Positions 27,662 through 35,953 of a stretch of DNA of 64,000 bases are shown piece after piece. Position 1 is the first letter of the stretch, and every line of letters starts with the position of its first letter. Source of the stretch: Tsuneonella sp. CC-YZS046 (lineage in GTDB: Bacteria > Pseudomonadota > Alphaproteobacteria > Sphingomonadales > Sphingomonadaceae); the NCBI RefSeq assembly GCF_035581365.1, contig NZ_CP141590.1, forward strand, positions 930,001 through 994,000, written 5' to 3'. Below the pieces are notes generated by a model. It ran no database searches. It had not been told where the DNA came from and saw only the letters and a program-made list of their open reading frames with translations. The translations under genes were made by a program, and so were the position numbers.

Positions 27662-28441
27662 ATGATACATAGTCGGATTATCGCGCTTAACGGCATCCAT
27701 AACTTTCGGGATTACGGCGGTTACGGGACTGCGGATGGCGGAAAACTACGCAGCGGGCTGCTGTTCCGTTCGGGCCAGCACGCCCGCGCGACAGACGATG
27801 ATCTCGGCACCATCGGCAGCATTCCCTTCTCGACCGTGATCGATCTGCGCGGCGGTTCGGAACGGGAGACATATCCGTGCCGGCGCGCGGCGGGCTTCGC
27901 GGCCGAAGTGTTTTTCGACCCGCGCGAGAGCGCTTCGCTGCCGCCGCATCTGCAGGGCGATCTGGCCTCGCTGGATGAGCCGCAGATGCAGGAACGGATG
28001 ATCGTCACCTATCGCGGCCTTCCTTTCCGGCCGAGCATCTTTTCAATGCTGGAAACCTATTTCGACGCGCTTTCCCGCAGCGAAGGCGCAAGCCTGATCC
28101 ACTGTTTCGCAGGCAAGGACCGCACAGGCGTGGCGGTGGCCCTGTTCCACACCCTTATGGGCGTTCATCCCGACGATGTGATGCGGGACTACCTTCTGAC
28201 GAACGAAGCCAGCGATCGCGCCAGGCATATGCAGGAAATAGGGGAGTTCATGCAGGAGCGCTGGGGCGAGATGAGCGAATCCGCGCTTTATGTGCTGAGC
28301 GGCGTCTATCCGGAGTGGCTGGACGCGGCATTCGATTCGATCAAGGAGCGCTATGGCTCGCTGGACACGTTCTTCCGGGAAGGCCTGAAGGTGGATTCGG
28401 CGAAGCGGGAGGCGATTGCCGCCCGGGTTCTGGAAGGCTGA
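27662..28441 (+). CDS. tyrosine-protein phosphatase (Tyr_phosphatase3 type)
   Basis: 259-residue protein with the cysteine-phosphatase P-loop HCFAGKDRTG at 147-156 (C148 nucleophile, R154), preceded by NFRDYGGY and RSGQ motifs of the MptpB-like/LipA-like family. Such enzymes act on phosphotyrosine and, for several members, phosphoinositides. No signal peptide is evident. Start set at the ATG at 27662 with an AAGGAAG site; an upstream TTG is in frame but without one. Divergent from the peptide-ligase operon, so functional linkage is uncertain. Confidence 0.88.
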   Translation: MIHSRIIALNGIHNFRDYGGYGTADGGKLRSGLLFRSGQHARATDDDLGTIGSIPFSTVIDLRGGSERETYPCRRAAGFAAEVFFDPRESASLPPHLQGDLASLDEPQMQERMIVTYRGLPFRPSIFSMLETYFDALSRSEGASLIHCFAGKDRTGVAVALFHTLMGVHPDDVMRDYLLTNEASDRARHMQEIGEFMQERWGEMSESALYVLSGVYPEWLDAAFDSIKERYGSLDTFFREGLKVDSAKREAIAARVLEG

Positions 28442-28454
28442 ATCCCCGCCTCCG

Positions 28455-29318
28455 TTACAGGAAGCCGCGCAATTCCTTCATGAACAGGTCGAACTGGTCA
28501 TGATGGAGCCAGTGGCCGGCATTTTCGAATTCCACGACCCTTGCATCCTGGAAATGCGCGGCGCGGCCATCCTCTATCGGGCTGGAGAAGAAACTGTCCT
28601 TGCCCCAGAGCAGCAGCACCGGGCAGGTGACTGCTTCCCATAGTTCGACCACATCCTCCTTCGGCAGGTCGGACAGGGTCCAGACGTTCAGATAGGGATC
28701 GAACTTCCAGCTCCAGGTGCCGTCCTCGTTCCGGCTGGCGCCTTGAATGGTCAAGTGACGGGCCTGCTCGTCCGAAAGGTGGCCGTTCTCTTCCTTCATG
28801 CGCTCATAGGCTTCCCGCAGCGTCTTGTAGCGCCGCGGCGAACGGCCCGCGGATTTGCGCGTATCGGCGATCCATTTGCGGAAGCGGTCCGGAAAGGGGT
28901 CCAGATCGTTGCCATGCTTGCGCGAGAAGCCCAGCCCTTCGATATTCACCAGCTTGCGGACCTTTTCCGGGTAAAGGCCGGTGAACCGGGTAGCGATATT
29001 GCCGCCCAGCGAATGGGCTACGATCGTCACCTGATCGTAGCCCAGGGTTTCCACCAGCTGCGCGAAATCATAGACGAAGGCGTTGAGGTCGTAATCGCCG
29101 TCCGAAACCCATTCGCTGTCGCCATGGCCGCGCAAATCGGGGCAAATGACGTGCCAGTCGTCGCGAAGTTCCTCGGCCACCCAGTCCCAGCTCCGGCAAT
29201 GGTCGCGTCCGCCGTGCTGGAGGATCAGCGGCGGCGCATCGGGATTGCCCCAATCCACATAGTTGAGCCGTAGGCGCTGGGAGATGAAGCTGTGCGAAGT
29301 GGGGCCGAAGAATTGCAT
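28455..29318 (-). CDS. alpha/beta hydrolase
   Basis: 287 residues with the alpha/beta hydrolase core: oxyanion HGG at 35-37, LRGHGDSEW at 62-70, nucleophile elbow AHSLGGN with S103, and the catalytic histidine H269 in NAGHWLHHD. A cap domain fills about 130-215. Similar proteins include epoxide hydrolase-like and esterase/dehalogenase-like enzymes; with no aspartate nucleophile, an esterase or amidase-type role is likelier. Substrate unknown. Confidence 0.88.
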   Translation of the reverse strand: MQFFGPTSHSFISQRLRLNYVDWGNPDAPPLILQHGGRDHCRSWDWVAEELRDDWHVICPDLRGHGDSEWVSDGDYDLNAFVYDFAQLVETLGYDQVTIVAHSLGGNIATRFTGLYPEKVRKLVNIEGLGFSRKHGNDLDPFPDRFRKWIADTRKSAGRSPRRYKTLREAYERMKEENGHLSDEQARHLTIQGASRNEDGTWSWKFDPYLNVWTLSDLPKEDVVELWEAVTCPVLLLWGKDSFFSSPIEDGRAAHFQDARVVEFENAGHWLHHDQFDLFMKELRGFL

Positions 29319-29458
29319 GGGATGTGGCTTTGCGCGGATCGTCCGCCTCCGTCAATCCATGGCGCGAAGGCCAGCTTGATACCGCAAAAGCAGGATCATC
29401 GCGTGGCGGGCTGGCAATCCGCTCCGCGCCCGCCTATCTCGCCTTTCCGGAGGAATTC

Positions 29459-30445
29459 ATGGCGACTCATACTACTCGGATGCTAATCATCGGTTCCGGC
29501 CCTGCCGGCCTTTCGGCGGCAATCTATGGCGCGCGCGCCGGCATGGAGCCGATCGTGGTGCAGGGCCTGCAGCCCGGCGGCCAGCTTACGATCACTACCG
29601 ATGTGGAGAATTATCCGGGTTTTCGCGATGTCATCCAGGGTCCGTGGCTGATGCAGGAAATGCAGGCGCAGGCGGAGCATGTCGGCACGCGGATGATGTG
29701 GGACACCATCGTCGATGTGGATATTGCCAGCGGTTCTCCGTTCCGGGCGGTGGGCGACAGTGGCGACGAATATATCGGCGATACGCTGGTGATCGCGACG
29801 GGCGCGCAGGCGAAATGGCTGGGCGTGCCGGGCGAGCAGGAATTGTCCGGCAAGGGCGTCTCGGCCTGCGCCACCTGCGACGGCTTCTTCTATCGCGGCA
29901 AGAAGGTGGCGGTGATCGGCGGCGGCAATACCGCCGTGGAAGAAGCGCTCTATCTTACCAACCACAGCGAGGATGTGACCCTGATCCATCGCCGCGACGA
30001 GTTGCGCGCCGAGAAGATCCTCCAGGATCGGCTGTTCGCCCATCCCAGGATCACGGTCATCTGGAACAAGGCGGTGGACCGCTTCATCGGCGATCCCGCG
30101 TCGGGCGGGCTTACCGGGCTGGCCTTGCGGGATACCGTCACCGGCGAAATGAGCGAGTTCGCCACGGAAGGGGCCTTCGTGGCGATTGGCCATGCACCTT
30201 CCACCGAACTGTTCAAGGGCAAGCTCGAAACCGATGAATCCGGCTATCTGGTGGTCGAGGCAGGCACGCCGAAAACCGCCGTTCCCGGCGTATTCGCCTG
30301 CGGCGACGTGATGGACCACACCTATCGGCAGGCGGTCACCGCCGCCGGCACGGGCTGCATGGCCGCGCTCGACGCGGAGCGCTTCCTGGCATCGCTCGAT
30401 TTCGCGCGCAACCAGCAGAAGAAGGAAGCGGCGGCATCGGCCTGA
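29459..30445 (+). CDS. trxB: thioredoxin reductase
   Basis: Low-molecular-weight flavoprotein reducing thioredoxin with NADPH. 328 residues: FAD site GSGPAGLSAA at 12-21, NADPH site GGGNTAVEEA after residue 153, redox CATC at 137-140 within the NADPH domain, and the second FAD contact GVFACGDVMD near the C-terminus. The ATG at 29459 has a strong GGAGGAA site; the frame extends farther upstream without homology. A perfect ten-pair hairpin begins at its last codons. Confidence 0.97.
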   Translation: MATHTTRMLIIGSGPAGLSAAIYGARAGMEPIVVQGLQPGGQLTITTDVENYPGFRDVIQGPWLMQEMQAQAEHVGTRMMWDTIVDVDIASGSPFRAVGDSGDEYIGDTLVIATGAQAKWLGVPGEQELSGKGVSACATCDGFFYRGKKVAVIGGGNTAVEEALYLTNHSEDVTLIHRRDELRAEKILQDRLFAHPRITVIWNKAVDRFIGDPASGGLTGLALRDTVTGEMSEFATEGAFVAIGHAPSTELFKGKLETDESGYLVVEAGTPKTAVPGVFACGDVMDHTYRQAVTAAGTGCMAALDAERFLASLDFARNQQKKEAAASA

Positions 30446-30455
30446 GCCGCCGCTT
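30426..30455. terminator. hairpin between convergent trxB and MAPEG genes
   Basis: AAGCGGCGGC at 30426-30435 pairs perfectly with GCCGCCGCTT at 30446-30455 around a ten-base loop that includes the trxB stop. The stem is followed by TTCC on the plus strand. Likely serves both converging genes. Confidence 0.6.
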
Positions 30456-30470
30456 TCCGAAGGTCCGGCG

Positions 30471-30899
30471 TCAGAACACCGCCTTTGCGGTGAGCGTGAT
30501 CAGCGCCATCAGCACCAGGCTGGAAAGCGCGAACAGCGCGAACCGGACCATCACCTTGTTGATGGTGGCCTGCACCAGCGAGTGCAGCACCCGCAGCGCG
30601 ACATAGGCCCAGCCTAGGCTGGCGGCGATGCCGTCCCCGGCTCCGACGATGGCGAGGGTTATAGCCACTGCATAGAATACCGTAGGTGCTTCATGCAGAT
30701 GATTGTAGTTATGGGCTTTCCACTGGACGCTTGGCGGCAGCAGCTCGTCGAGCTTGGCGACGGTGAGGCGAGCTTCCTCTTCGGGTGACAGCTTGATCTT
30801 TCCGAAGGCGGGCAAGCGGGTGAAATACATCCACCACCACATCACCATGGTCCAGATCGCAAGAGCGGCGACCGGCTGCAGAATGGTCATTCCTAGCAT
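30471..30899 (-). CDS. MAPEG family membrane protein
   Basis: 142-residue protein with four hydrophobic segments, near 6-26, 60-85, 88-108 and 118-140, and the MAPEG-type motif HNYNHLHEAPTVFYA (about 63-77), where glutathione-dependent relatives keep the N-x3-EN/E-P signature. Eukaryotic members are membrane glutathione transferases or leukotriene/prostaglandin synthases; bacterial roles are mostly unknown. Located downstream of btaAB on the same strand after a 97-base gap. Confidence 0.85.
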   Translation of the reverse strand: MLGMTILQPVAALAIWTMVMWWWMYFTRLPAFGKIKLSPEEEARLTVAKLDELLPPSVQWKAHNYNHLHEAPTVFYAVAITLAIVGAGDGIAASLGWAYVALRVLHSLVQATINKVMVRFALFALSSLVLMALITLTAKAVF

Positions 30900-30996
30900 T
30901 GTCCTCTCCCCTTTTCAGGAGGCGCGATAATGCCTGCGCTGGCCCGCCGCACAAGCTGGAATTTCCGGGGCGTGGCCCGATTAAGGGGATGAGCGG

Positions 30997-31653
30997 CTAA
31001 ACTTTGGGGCGGATCAGGGTGACGCAGCTGTAGTAATCGAGCGGCGCCCGCTGCACGGCGCATTGCCAGCCCATCTGGCCGGCAATGGTTTCGCAAAAGC
31101 CGATGAGTTCCAGGCGCGGCGATACATGAAAATGCCGAAGCCATGCATTCAGCGCGGCGCGTAGCGGCAGCGGCAAGCCGGCGAGATTGCCGAAATCCAC
31201 GATATGAAGCGATCCGCCCGGAGCAAGCGCGGCAGCCGAGCACTTGATGGCTGCTTGCCAATCCGGGATCATGGAAAGCGCGAAGGAAAGGACCACCCGA
31301 TCGAACCCGGCCCGGTCGAACAGGGCGACGGGGTCGAATGCGGTGGCATCGCCAAATTGCAGGATTGCCCGTTCGCCGAGCTTGGCCCGAGCGCTTTTCA
31401 GCATCTCATGGGAAATATCCAGCCCGTGCAATTGGGTGCCGGGCCAGCGGCGCCCGATCAGGGCGAGGTTGCGGCCGGTTCCGCAGCCGATCTCCAATAT
31501 CGTCTGCCCCGACCGGCAATCCAGATCCTCGATCAGGGAATCGCGGCCGAAGAGGAAGAATTTGCGTGTGGCGTCGTAGATATGGCGCTGGCCGCGATAA
31601 ACCGAATCCATCAGCGCCCCGTGTCCGGGCATCGCCGTTGTGCCGTCGGTCAT
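30997..31653 (-). CDS. btaB: betaine-lipid N-methyltransferase BtaB-like
   Basis: 218-residue class I SAM methyltransferase with motif I ILEIGCGTGRN at about 52-62 and a GLDIS acidic loop near 77-81. The opening MDSVYRGQRHIYDATRKFFLFGRD matches BtaB, which trimethylates diacylglyceryl-homoserine to the betaine lipid DGTS, a phosphorus-free membrane lipid used under phosphate limitation. Its ATG overlaps the btaA stop by four bases, which is the strongest evidence for the assignment. No Pho box was recognised upstream of the pair. Confidence 0.87.
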   Translation of the reverse strand: MTDGTTAMPGHGALMDSVYRGQRHIYDATRKFFLFGRDSLIEDLDCRSGQTILEIGCGTGRNLALIGRRWPGTQLHGLDISHEMLKSARAKLGERAILQFGDATAFDPVALFDRAGFDRVVLSFALSMIPDWQAAIKCSAAALAPGGSLHIVDFGNLAGLPLPLRAALNAWLRHFHVSPRLELIGFCETIAGQMGWQCAVQRAPLDYYSCVTLIRPKV

Positions 31654-32867
31654 CCGCGCAGCTCGTAAAGATGGAGGCCGCCATAGATGGATGACCGGTC
31701 GCGCAGGGTCAGCGCGCGAGACTGCTCTTCCGCATAGTGCCAGCGGGACAGGATCTGCTCCGGAACCCGGCCCGGCAGCAGCGAGGATTCGGCCGCCGTG
31801 CGAAAGACCACGCGCGCATTCTTGCGGGCGGTGCGCAGGATTTCCGTCCAGAGACGGTTCAGTTGCGCGTCGGTCATCCAGTCCTGCGCATCGAGCAGCA
31901 CGTAACGATCCAGGCTTTCGTCGGGCTGGGCAGCGAGCTGGTTGGCGATGTTGGCGTGGCGGATATCCAGCCTTCCGATCCGCTGGCGCAGCAGGGCGAA
32001 ATTGGCTTCCTGCAGATAGGGGGGCAGGGGGCGGGCGGGGCTGCGGCCATAGCCACGGGAGAAGGCTTGCCAGGCGAAGTAATTGTCGTTCACCGGGAAA
32101 TGGCAGGCCAGCTTTTCCAGCCGCTTGCGCAGCACTATCGCCATCCGTTCGTCGCCGGCCAGTGCTGTATATTGGGCGGGCGGAATGCCCAGCCCGAACA
32201 GCGATACCGGCTGATCGGTCAGCCAGCGGATGAAGCGCCGCTCGAATATCGGCGCGAACTTCTCCTCGAAGATCCGCCGCTGCTCATCGGTGGTGGGCGC
32301 TTCCAGTATTTCGCGCGGATCGATGCGGTAGAGGCGCGCCAGAAGATGGGCGAGGCCGATAAAGCCCCCCAGCAGCCCGCGCTTGTAGATTCCCTGGGAG
32401 AAGCCCGCGATCCGCCGTCGTCCCACCAGGTCGCGGCCTTCCCAGTAACGCTGGGTGGCCTGATCGAGTTGTGGAGCGAGGTAGCGGCGATAGGCCGCGA
32501 TATTGGCCGGGCTGTCCGCCTCGGCGAAGAAGCGGCTGAAATGCTCATAATCCGGCAGGTGCTTGATCGCGGCGATCTTGAGCCGGTTGAGCGCCACATG
32601 CGCCGTGTTGAGATCGACGGCGATTACCTGGCGGGGGTCTGCAATGAGATAGGACAGTGCGTTGCAGCCGCCGCTGGCGATGGTGATGATGCGGCAATCG
32701 GGCGTTATCGCCATCGCATCCATATCGACCACCGGATCTTCCCAGATCTGCGCGTAAACCAGGCCTTTGAAGGCGAAGGCGAAGGCCTTGTCGAGCAGGC
32801 GCGCGGCGGGATTGTGTCCATTGCGGACGACGGCGTGACTTATCAGTTCTTCGGCGGGTTTAGCCAT
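31650..32867 (-). CDS. btaA: S-adenosylmethionine:diacylglycerol 3-amino-3-carboxypropyltransferase BtaA-like (DUF3419)
   Basis: 405-residue DUF3419/BtaA family enzyme that transfers the aminocarboxypropyl group of SAM to diacylglycerol, forming diacylglyceryl-homoserine. The family opening YAQIWEDPVVDMDAM is at about 38-52, and the SAM-binding block IITIASGGCNALSYL near 60-74 with VIAVDLN near 81-87 is intact. First gene of an overlapping btaA-btaB pair. Together they imply the cell can make DGTS-type betaine lipid. It diverges from the polyamine operon. Confidence 0.88.
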   Translation of the reverse strand: MAKPAEELISHAVVRNGHNPAARLLDKAFAFAFKGLVYAQIWEDPVVDMDAMAITPDCRIITIASGGCNALSYLIADPRQVIAVDLNTAHVALNRLKIAAIKHLPDYEHFSRFFAEADSPANIAAYRRYLAPQLDQATQRYWEGRDLVGRRRIAGFSQGIYKRGLLGGFIGLAHLLARLYRIDPREILEAPTTDEQRRIFEEKFAPIFERRFIRWLTDQPVSLFGLGIPPAQYTALAGDERMAIVLRKRLEKLACHFPVNDNYFAWQAFSRGYGRSPARPLPPYLQEANFALLRQRIGRLDIRHANIANQLAAQPDESLDRYVLLDAQDWMTDAQLNRLWTEILRTARKNARVVFRTAAESSLLPGRVPEQILSRWHYAEEQSRALTLRDRSSIYGGLHLYELRG

Positions 32868-32996
32868 GTGACATTCGACCCCAGCTGGAGGGCGGGTGCC
32901 CTGCGCATAGTTTCCGCCACGATTGTGACTGTGCGGTGACGACAGGGCGCATTCCCTGATTTCCGCGGGCCGGCGCCGTTTGCGATGCCGGATGAG

Positions 32997-33024
32997 TTGA
33001 GATGTCTTAAACCCGACCTATATG
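32997..33024 (+). promoter_or_regulatory. promoter candidate for polyamine operon
   Basis: TTGAGA at 32997-33002, a 16-base spacer and TATATG at 33019-33024 sit 33 bases before the GTG start of the carboxyspermidine dehydrogenase gene, leaving a leader of about 25 bases with GGAGGAG at 33044-33050. Good match for a sigma-70 promoter. Confidence 0.55.
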
Positions 33025-33056
33025 CGTGCGCTCTGCACGCTCCGGAGGAGATCAAG

Positions 33057-34268
33057 GTGAGCAAGGTTCTGGTGATTGGCGCTGGCGGGGTGAGTTCCGT
33101 CGCGGTGCATAAAATGGCGATGAATTCCGGCATTTTCAGCCATGTCAGCTTGGCTAGCCGCACCCAATCCAAATGCGATGCGATTGCCGAATCGGTGAAG
33201 CAACGCACCGGCGTTCTGATCGATACCTATGCTCTCGACGCGGAAGACGTGCCCGCCACCATCGCGCTGATCGAGAAGATCCAGCCTAAGCTGGTGGTCA
33301 ATCTGGCGCTGCCTTATCAGGATCTGGCGATCATGGACGCCTGCCTCGCCACCGGCGTCGATTACCTCGATACCGCCAATTACGAGCCGAAGGACGAGGC
33401 CAAATTCGAATACAAGTGGCAATGGGCCTATCACGAGCGCTTCAGGGAGAAGGGCATCATGGCCCTGCTCGGCAGCGGGTTCGACCCGGGCGTGACCAGC
33501 GTGTTCGCCATGTGGCTCAAGAAGCACAAGCTCAAGACTATCCGCCGGCTCGACATTCTCGATTGCAACGGCGGCGATCATGGCCAGGCCTTCGCCACCA
33601 ATTTCAATCCGGAGATCAATATCCGCGAAGTCACCGCGCCCGCTCGCCACTGGGAGAACGGCGCGTTCGTCGAAACGCCCGCGATGAGCGTGAGGCAGAG
33701 CTTCGACTTCGAAGGCGTCGGCCCCAAGAACATGTATCTGATGTATCACGAGGAGTTGGAAAGCCTCGCGCGGTTCATTCCCGAGATGGAGCGGGCGCGG
33801 TTCTGGATGACCTTCGGCGACGAATACATCAAGCATCTGACCGTGCTGCAGAATGTTGGCATGACCCGGATCGATCCGGTGGTCTACGAAGGCAAGGAAA
33901 TCATCCCGCTGCAGTTCCTCAAGGCCGTGCTGCCTGAGCCGTCGAGCCTTGGCCCGACGACGAAGGGCAAGACCAACATCGGCGATATCGCCACTGGCGA
34001 GGTGCTGGATGGTTCGGGCGAGAAGACCTTCTACGTCAGGAACATTTGCGACCATGAGGCCGCCTATGAGGAAACCGGCAACCAGGCGGTAAGCTATACC
34101 ACCGGCGTTCCGGCGATGATCGGCGCGGCGATGCTGCTGACGGGCGCATGGCGCGGGGAAGGCGTGTTCAACATGGAAGAGTTCGATCCCGATCCCTTCA
34201 TGGACATGCTGAACCGGCATGGGCTGCCGTGGACCGTGGAGGAACTGCCCGGACCACTGGACTTCTGA
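33057..34268 (+). CDS. carboxyspermidine/carboxynorspermidine dehydrogenase (saccharopine dehydrogenase family)
   Basis: 403 residues. Rossmann start VLVIGAGGVSSVAVHKMA, LASRT and saccharopine-dehydrogenase blocks (VNLALPYQDLAIMDACL, DYLDTANYEP, GSGFDPGVTSVFAMW) identify the enzyme that reductively condenses aspartate semialdehyde with a diamine. With putrescine as partner the product is carboxyspermidine, with diaminopropane carboxynorspermidine; the nearby ornithine decarboxylase favours putrescine. The GTG at 33057 has an ideal GGAGGAG site; the frame is open 24 codons upstream through the promoter and is not used. Seven bases separate it from the DUF486 gene. Confidence 0.92.
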   Translation: MSKVLVIGAGGVSSVAVHKMAMNSGIFSHVSLASRTQSKCDAIAESVKQRTGVLIDTYALDAEDVPATIALIEKIQPKLVVNLALPYQDLAIMDACLATGVDYLDTANYEPKDEAKFEYKWQWAYHERFREKGIMALLGSGFDPGVTSVFAMWLKKHKLKTIRRLDILDCNGGDHGQAFATNFNPEINIREVTAPARHWENGAFVETPAMSVRQSFDFEGVGPKNMYLMYHEELESLARFIPEMERARFWMTFGDEYIKHLTVLQNVGMTRIDPVVYEGKEIIPLQFLKAVLPEPSSLGPTTKGKTNIGDIATGEVLDGSGEKTFYVRNICDHEAAYEETGNQAVSYTTGVPAMIGAAMLLTGAWRGEGVFNMEEFDPDPFMDMLNRHGLPWTVEELPGPLDF

Positions 34269-34275
34269 GAGCACG

Positions 34276-34626
34276 ATGGGCTGGAACGCGATCGCGCCGG
34301 TCGGGTTGCTGGCTGGCTCCAACCTGCTGATGAACCTGGCCTGGTACGGCCATCTCAAGGCGCCTCAGAAAGCCTTGTGGATCGCTGTCCTCGCAAGCTG
34401 GGGCATCGCCTTCTTCGAATATTGCCTGGCCGTTCCCGCCAACCGGATCGGTGTGCGAGCCTATTCGCTGGCTGAACTGAAGACGCTGCAGGAATTGTTT
34501 TCACTGCTCGGCTTCATCGTGGTGGCCTGGGCCTTGTTCGGGCAAAAGCCGGGAATCAGCCAGATCGTCGGCTTCGCCTTGATTGCGGCCGGCGCCTATT
34601 TCGTCTTCAAGGCGCCGTTGGGATAA
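34276..34626 (+). CDS. DMT-like DUF486 small membrane protein
   Basis: 116 residues, four hydrophobic segments (about 5-24, 33-52, 70-90 and 95-113), of the DUF486 family related to drug/metabolite transporters. The NLAWYGHLK, FFEYCLAVPANRIG and SLAELKTLQE blocks are typical. Function unknown for the family. It is sandwiched between the carboxyspermidine dehydrogenase and decarboxylase genes with gaps of 7 and 11 bases, so it must be co-transcribed with them, making a polyamine-related membrane role plausible (inference). Confidence 0.85.
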   Translation: MGWNAIAPVGLLAGSNLLMNLAWYGHLKAPQKALWIAVLASWGIAFFEYCLAVPANRIGVRAYSLAELKTLQELFSLLGFIVVAWALFGQKPGISQIVGFALIAAGAYFVFKAPLG

Positions 34627-34637
34627 GGATCGGAATC

Positions 34638-35810
34638 ATGGAAACGAGAGCCGGCGATCCCGGAGCCTTCGCGCATTTCGACCTGCATCGGGTGGACAGC
34701 CCATCCTTCGTGGTGGACGTGGCGAAGCTGCGCGAAAACCTGCGCATCCTTGCCGATATTCGCGACCGCGCGGGGATCAAGGTGCTTGCCGCGCTCAAGG
34801 CTTTCTCGATGTGGAGCGTGGCTCCGGTGATCGGCGAATATCTCGACGGGGTCTGCACTTCAGGGCTGTGGGAGGCCTTGCTGGCGGCCGAGCATTACGA
34901 TGGGGAGATCGCAACCTACTGCGCCGCCTACAAGCCGGAGGACATGGAGGAGATCTGCCGCCTGTCCGACCATGTGATCTTCAACACGCCCATGCAGATC
35001 GAGCGCTTCTCGGAGATGCTGGACCTGTCCCGGGCGCGGGGGAACGATTTCGATATAGGACTGCGAATCAATCCGCTGAATCCGGAAGGTGAAGTCGCGC
35101 GTTACGATCCCTGCGCGCCGTTCTCGCGCCTGGGCTTTCCGGTCGATCAATTGACGGAGGAGCATGTCGCGCTGGTCGACGGGCTGCATTTCCATTCCCT
35201 GTGCGAGCAGGACCTGGAGCCGCTGAAACGCACCTGGGACAAGCTGTTCGACCATATCGAGCCCTATTTCGAGCAGCTCAAATGGCTCAATTTCGGCGGC
35301 GGGCATCACATCACCCGGGCCGATTACCAGCGCGACGAGCTGGTGGAATTCCTGATCGACGTGCGGGACGATACCGGCTGCGAGATCTATCTCGAGCCGG
35401 GGGAAGCCGTTGCGCTCGACGCCGGCATTCTGGTGGGCAGCATCCTCGATTCGCACAGGAACGGGATGCCGCTCGCCATCACCGATATCTCCGCCACCTG
35501 CCATATGCCCGATGTGCTCGAGGCGCCCTATCGGCCGGCCATGCTGCACGAAGGGGAAGAAGGGGAGCCGATCCGGCTCGGCGGCCCGTCCTGCCTGGCG
35601 GGGGACGTGATCGGCGATTACCGGCTGCCGGTTCCGCCACGACCCGGCGAGCGAATCGCCTTCCTCGACCAGGCGCATTATTCCATGGTCAAAACGACCA
35701 CCTTCAATGGCGTGCCGCTTCCTTCCATCTGGCTCTGGGACAGCGAGACCGATGCGCTCGAACGTGTAAAAACATTCGGTTACGCCGATTTTCGCGACCG
35801 GCTGAGTTGA
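34638..35810 (+). CDS. nspC: carboxynorspermidine/carboxyspermidine decarboxylase
   Basis: 390-residue fold-type III (alanine racemase-like) PLP decarboxylase that removes the carboxyl of carboxyspermidine or carboxynorspermidine. The PLP lysine lies in LAALKAFSMW (about residue 54), the phosphate-binding glycine-rich segment is NFGGGHHITR, and EPGEAVALDAG is the family C-terminal barrel block. SPSFVVDVAKLREN is the usual N-terminal signature. Operonic with the dehydrogenase and DUF486 genes; ornithine decarboxylase follows after 143 bases. Confidence 0.94.
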   Translation: METRAGDPGAFAHFDLHRVDSPSFVVDVAKLRENLRILADIRDRAGIKVLAALKAFSMWSVAPVIGEYLDGVCTSGLWEALLAAEHYDGEIATYCAAYKPEDMEEICRLSDHVIFNTPMQIERFSEMLDLSRARGNDFDIGLRINPLNPEGEVARYDPCAPFSRLGFPVDQLTEEHVALVDGLHFHSLCEQDLEPLKRTWDKLFDHIEPYFEQLKWLNFGGGHHITRADYQRDELVEFLIDVRDDTGCEIYLEPGEAVALDAGILVGSILDSHRNGMPLAITDISATCHMPDVLEAPYRPAMLHEGEEGEPIRLGGPSCLAGDVIGDYRLPVPPRPGERIAFLDQAHYSMVKTTTFNGVPLPSIWLWDSETDALERVKTFGYADFRDRLS

Positions 35811-35816
35811 GTTTGC

Positions 35817-35953
35817 GACAGTGTGGGACTGTCACAAAAATTTCATTTGAGATTAAGGGGAGAGGTCTTATAGGACCCCTCCGCTGCCCCAAGGGGACTT
35901 CCTAACCGCAAGGCAGCCTTGTTCGAAACTAACCGTTTTGGGGGTCCCTTGAG
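35817..35953 (+). promoter_or_regulatory. structured leader/promoter region of ornithine decarboxylase
   Basis: Three things overlap here. A hairpin GACAGT-N5-ACTGTC (35817-35833) follows nspC. TTGAGA (35847-35852), 16 bases, TATAGG (35869-35874) looks like a promoter. GGACCCC at 35873-35879 is complementary to GGGGTCC at 35941-35947, which contains the ribosome-binding site of the decarboxylase, and can alternatively pair with GAGGTC just upstream (35862-35867), giving mutually exclusive folds. If the promoter is real the first strand of this stem would not be transcribed, so either transcription starts farther upstream and the RNA is a switch, or the pairing is chance. An alphaproteobacterial speF leader RNA is known upstream of ornithine decarboxylase genes; membership was not tested. 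Confidence 0.45.
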
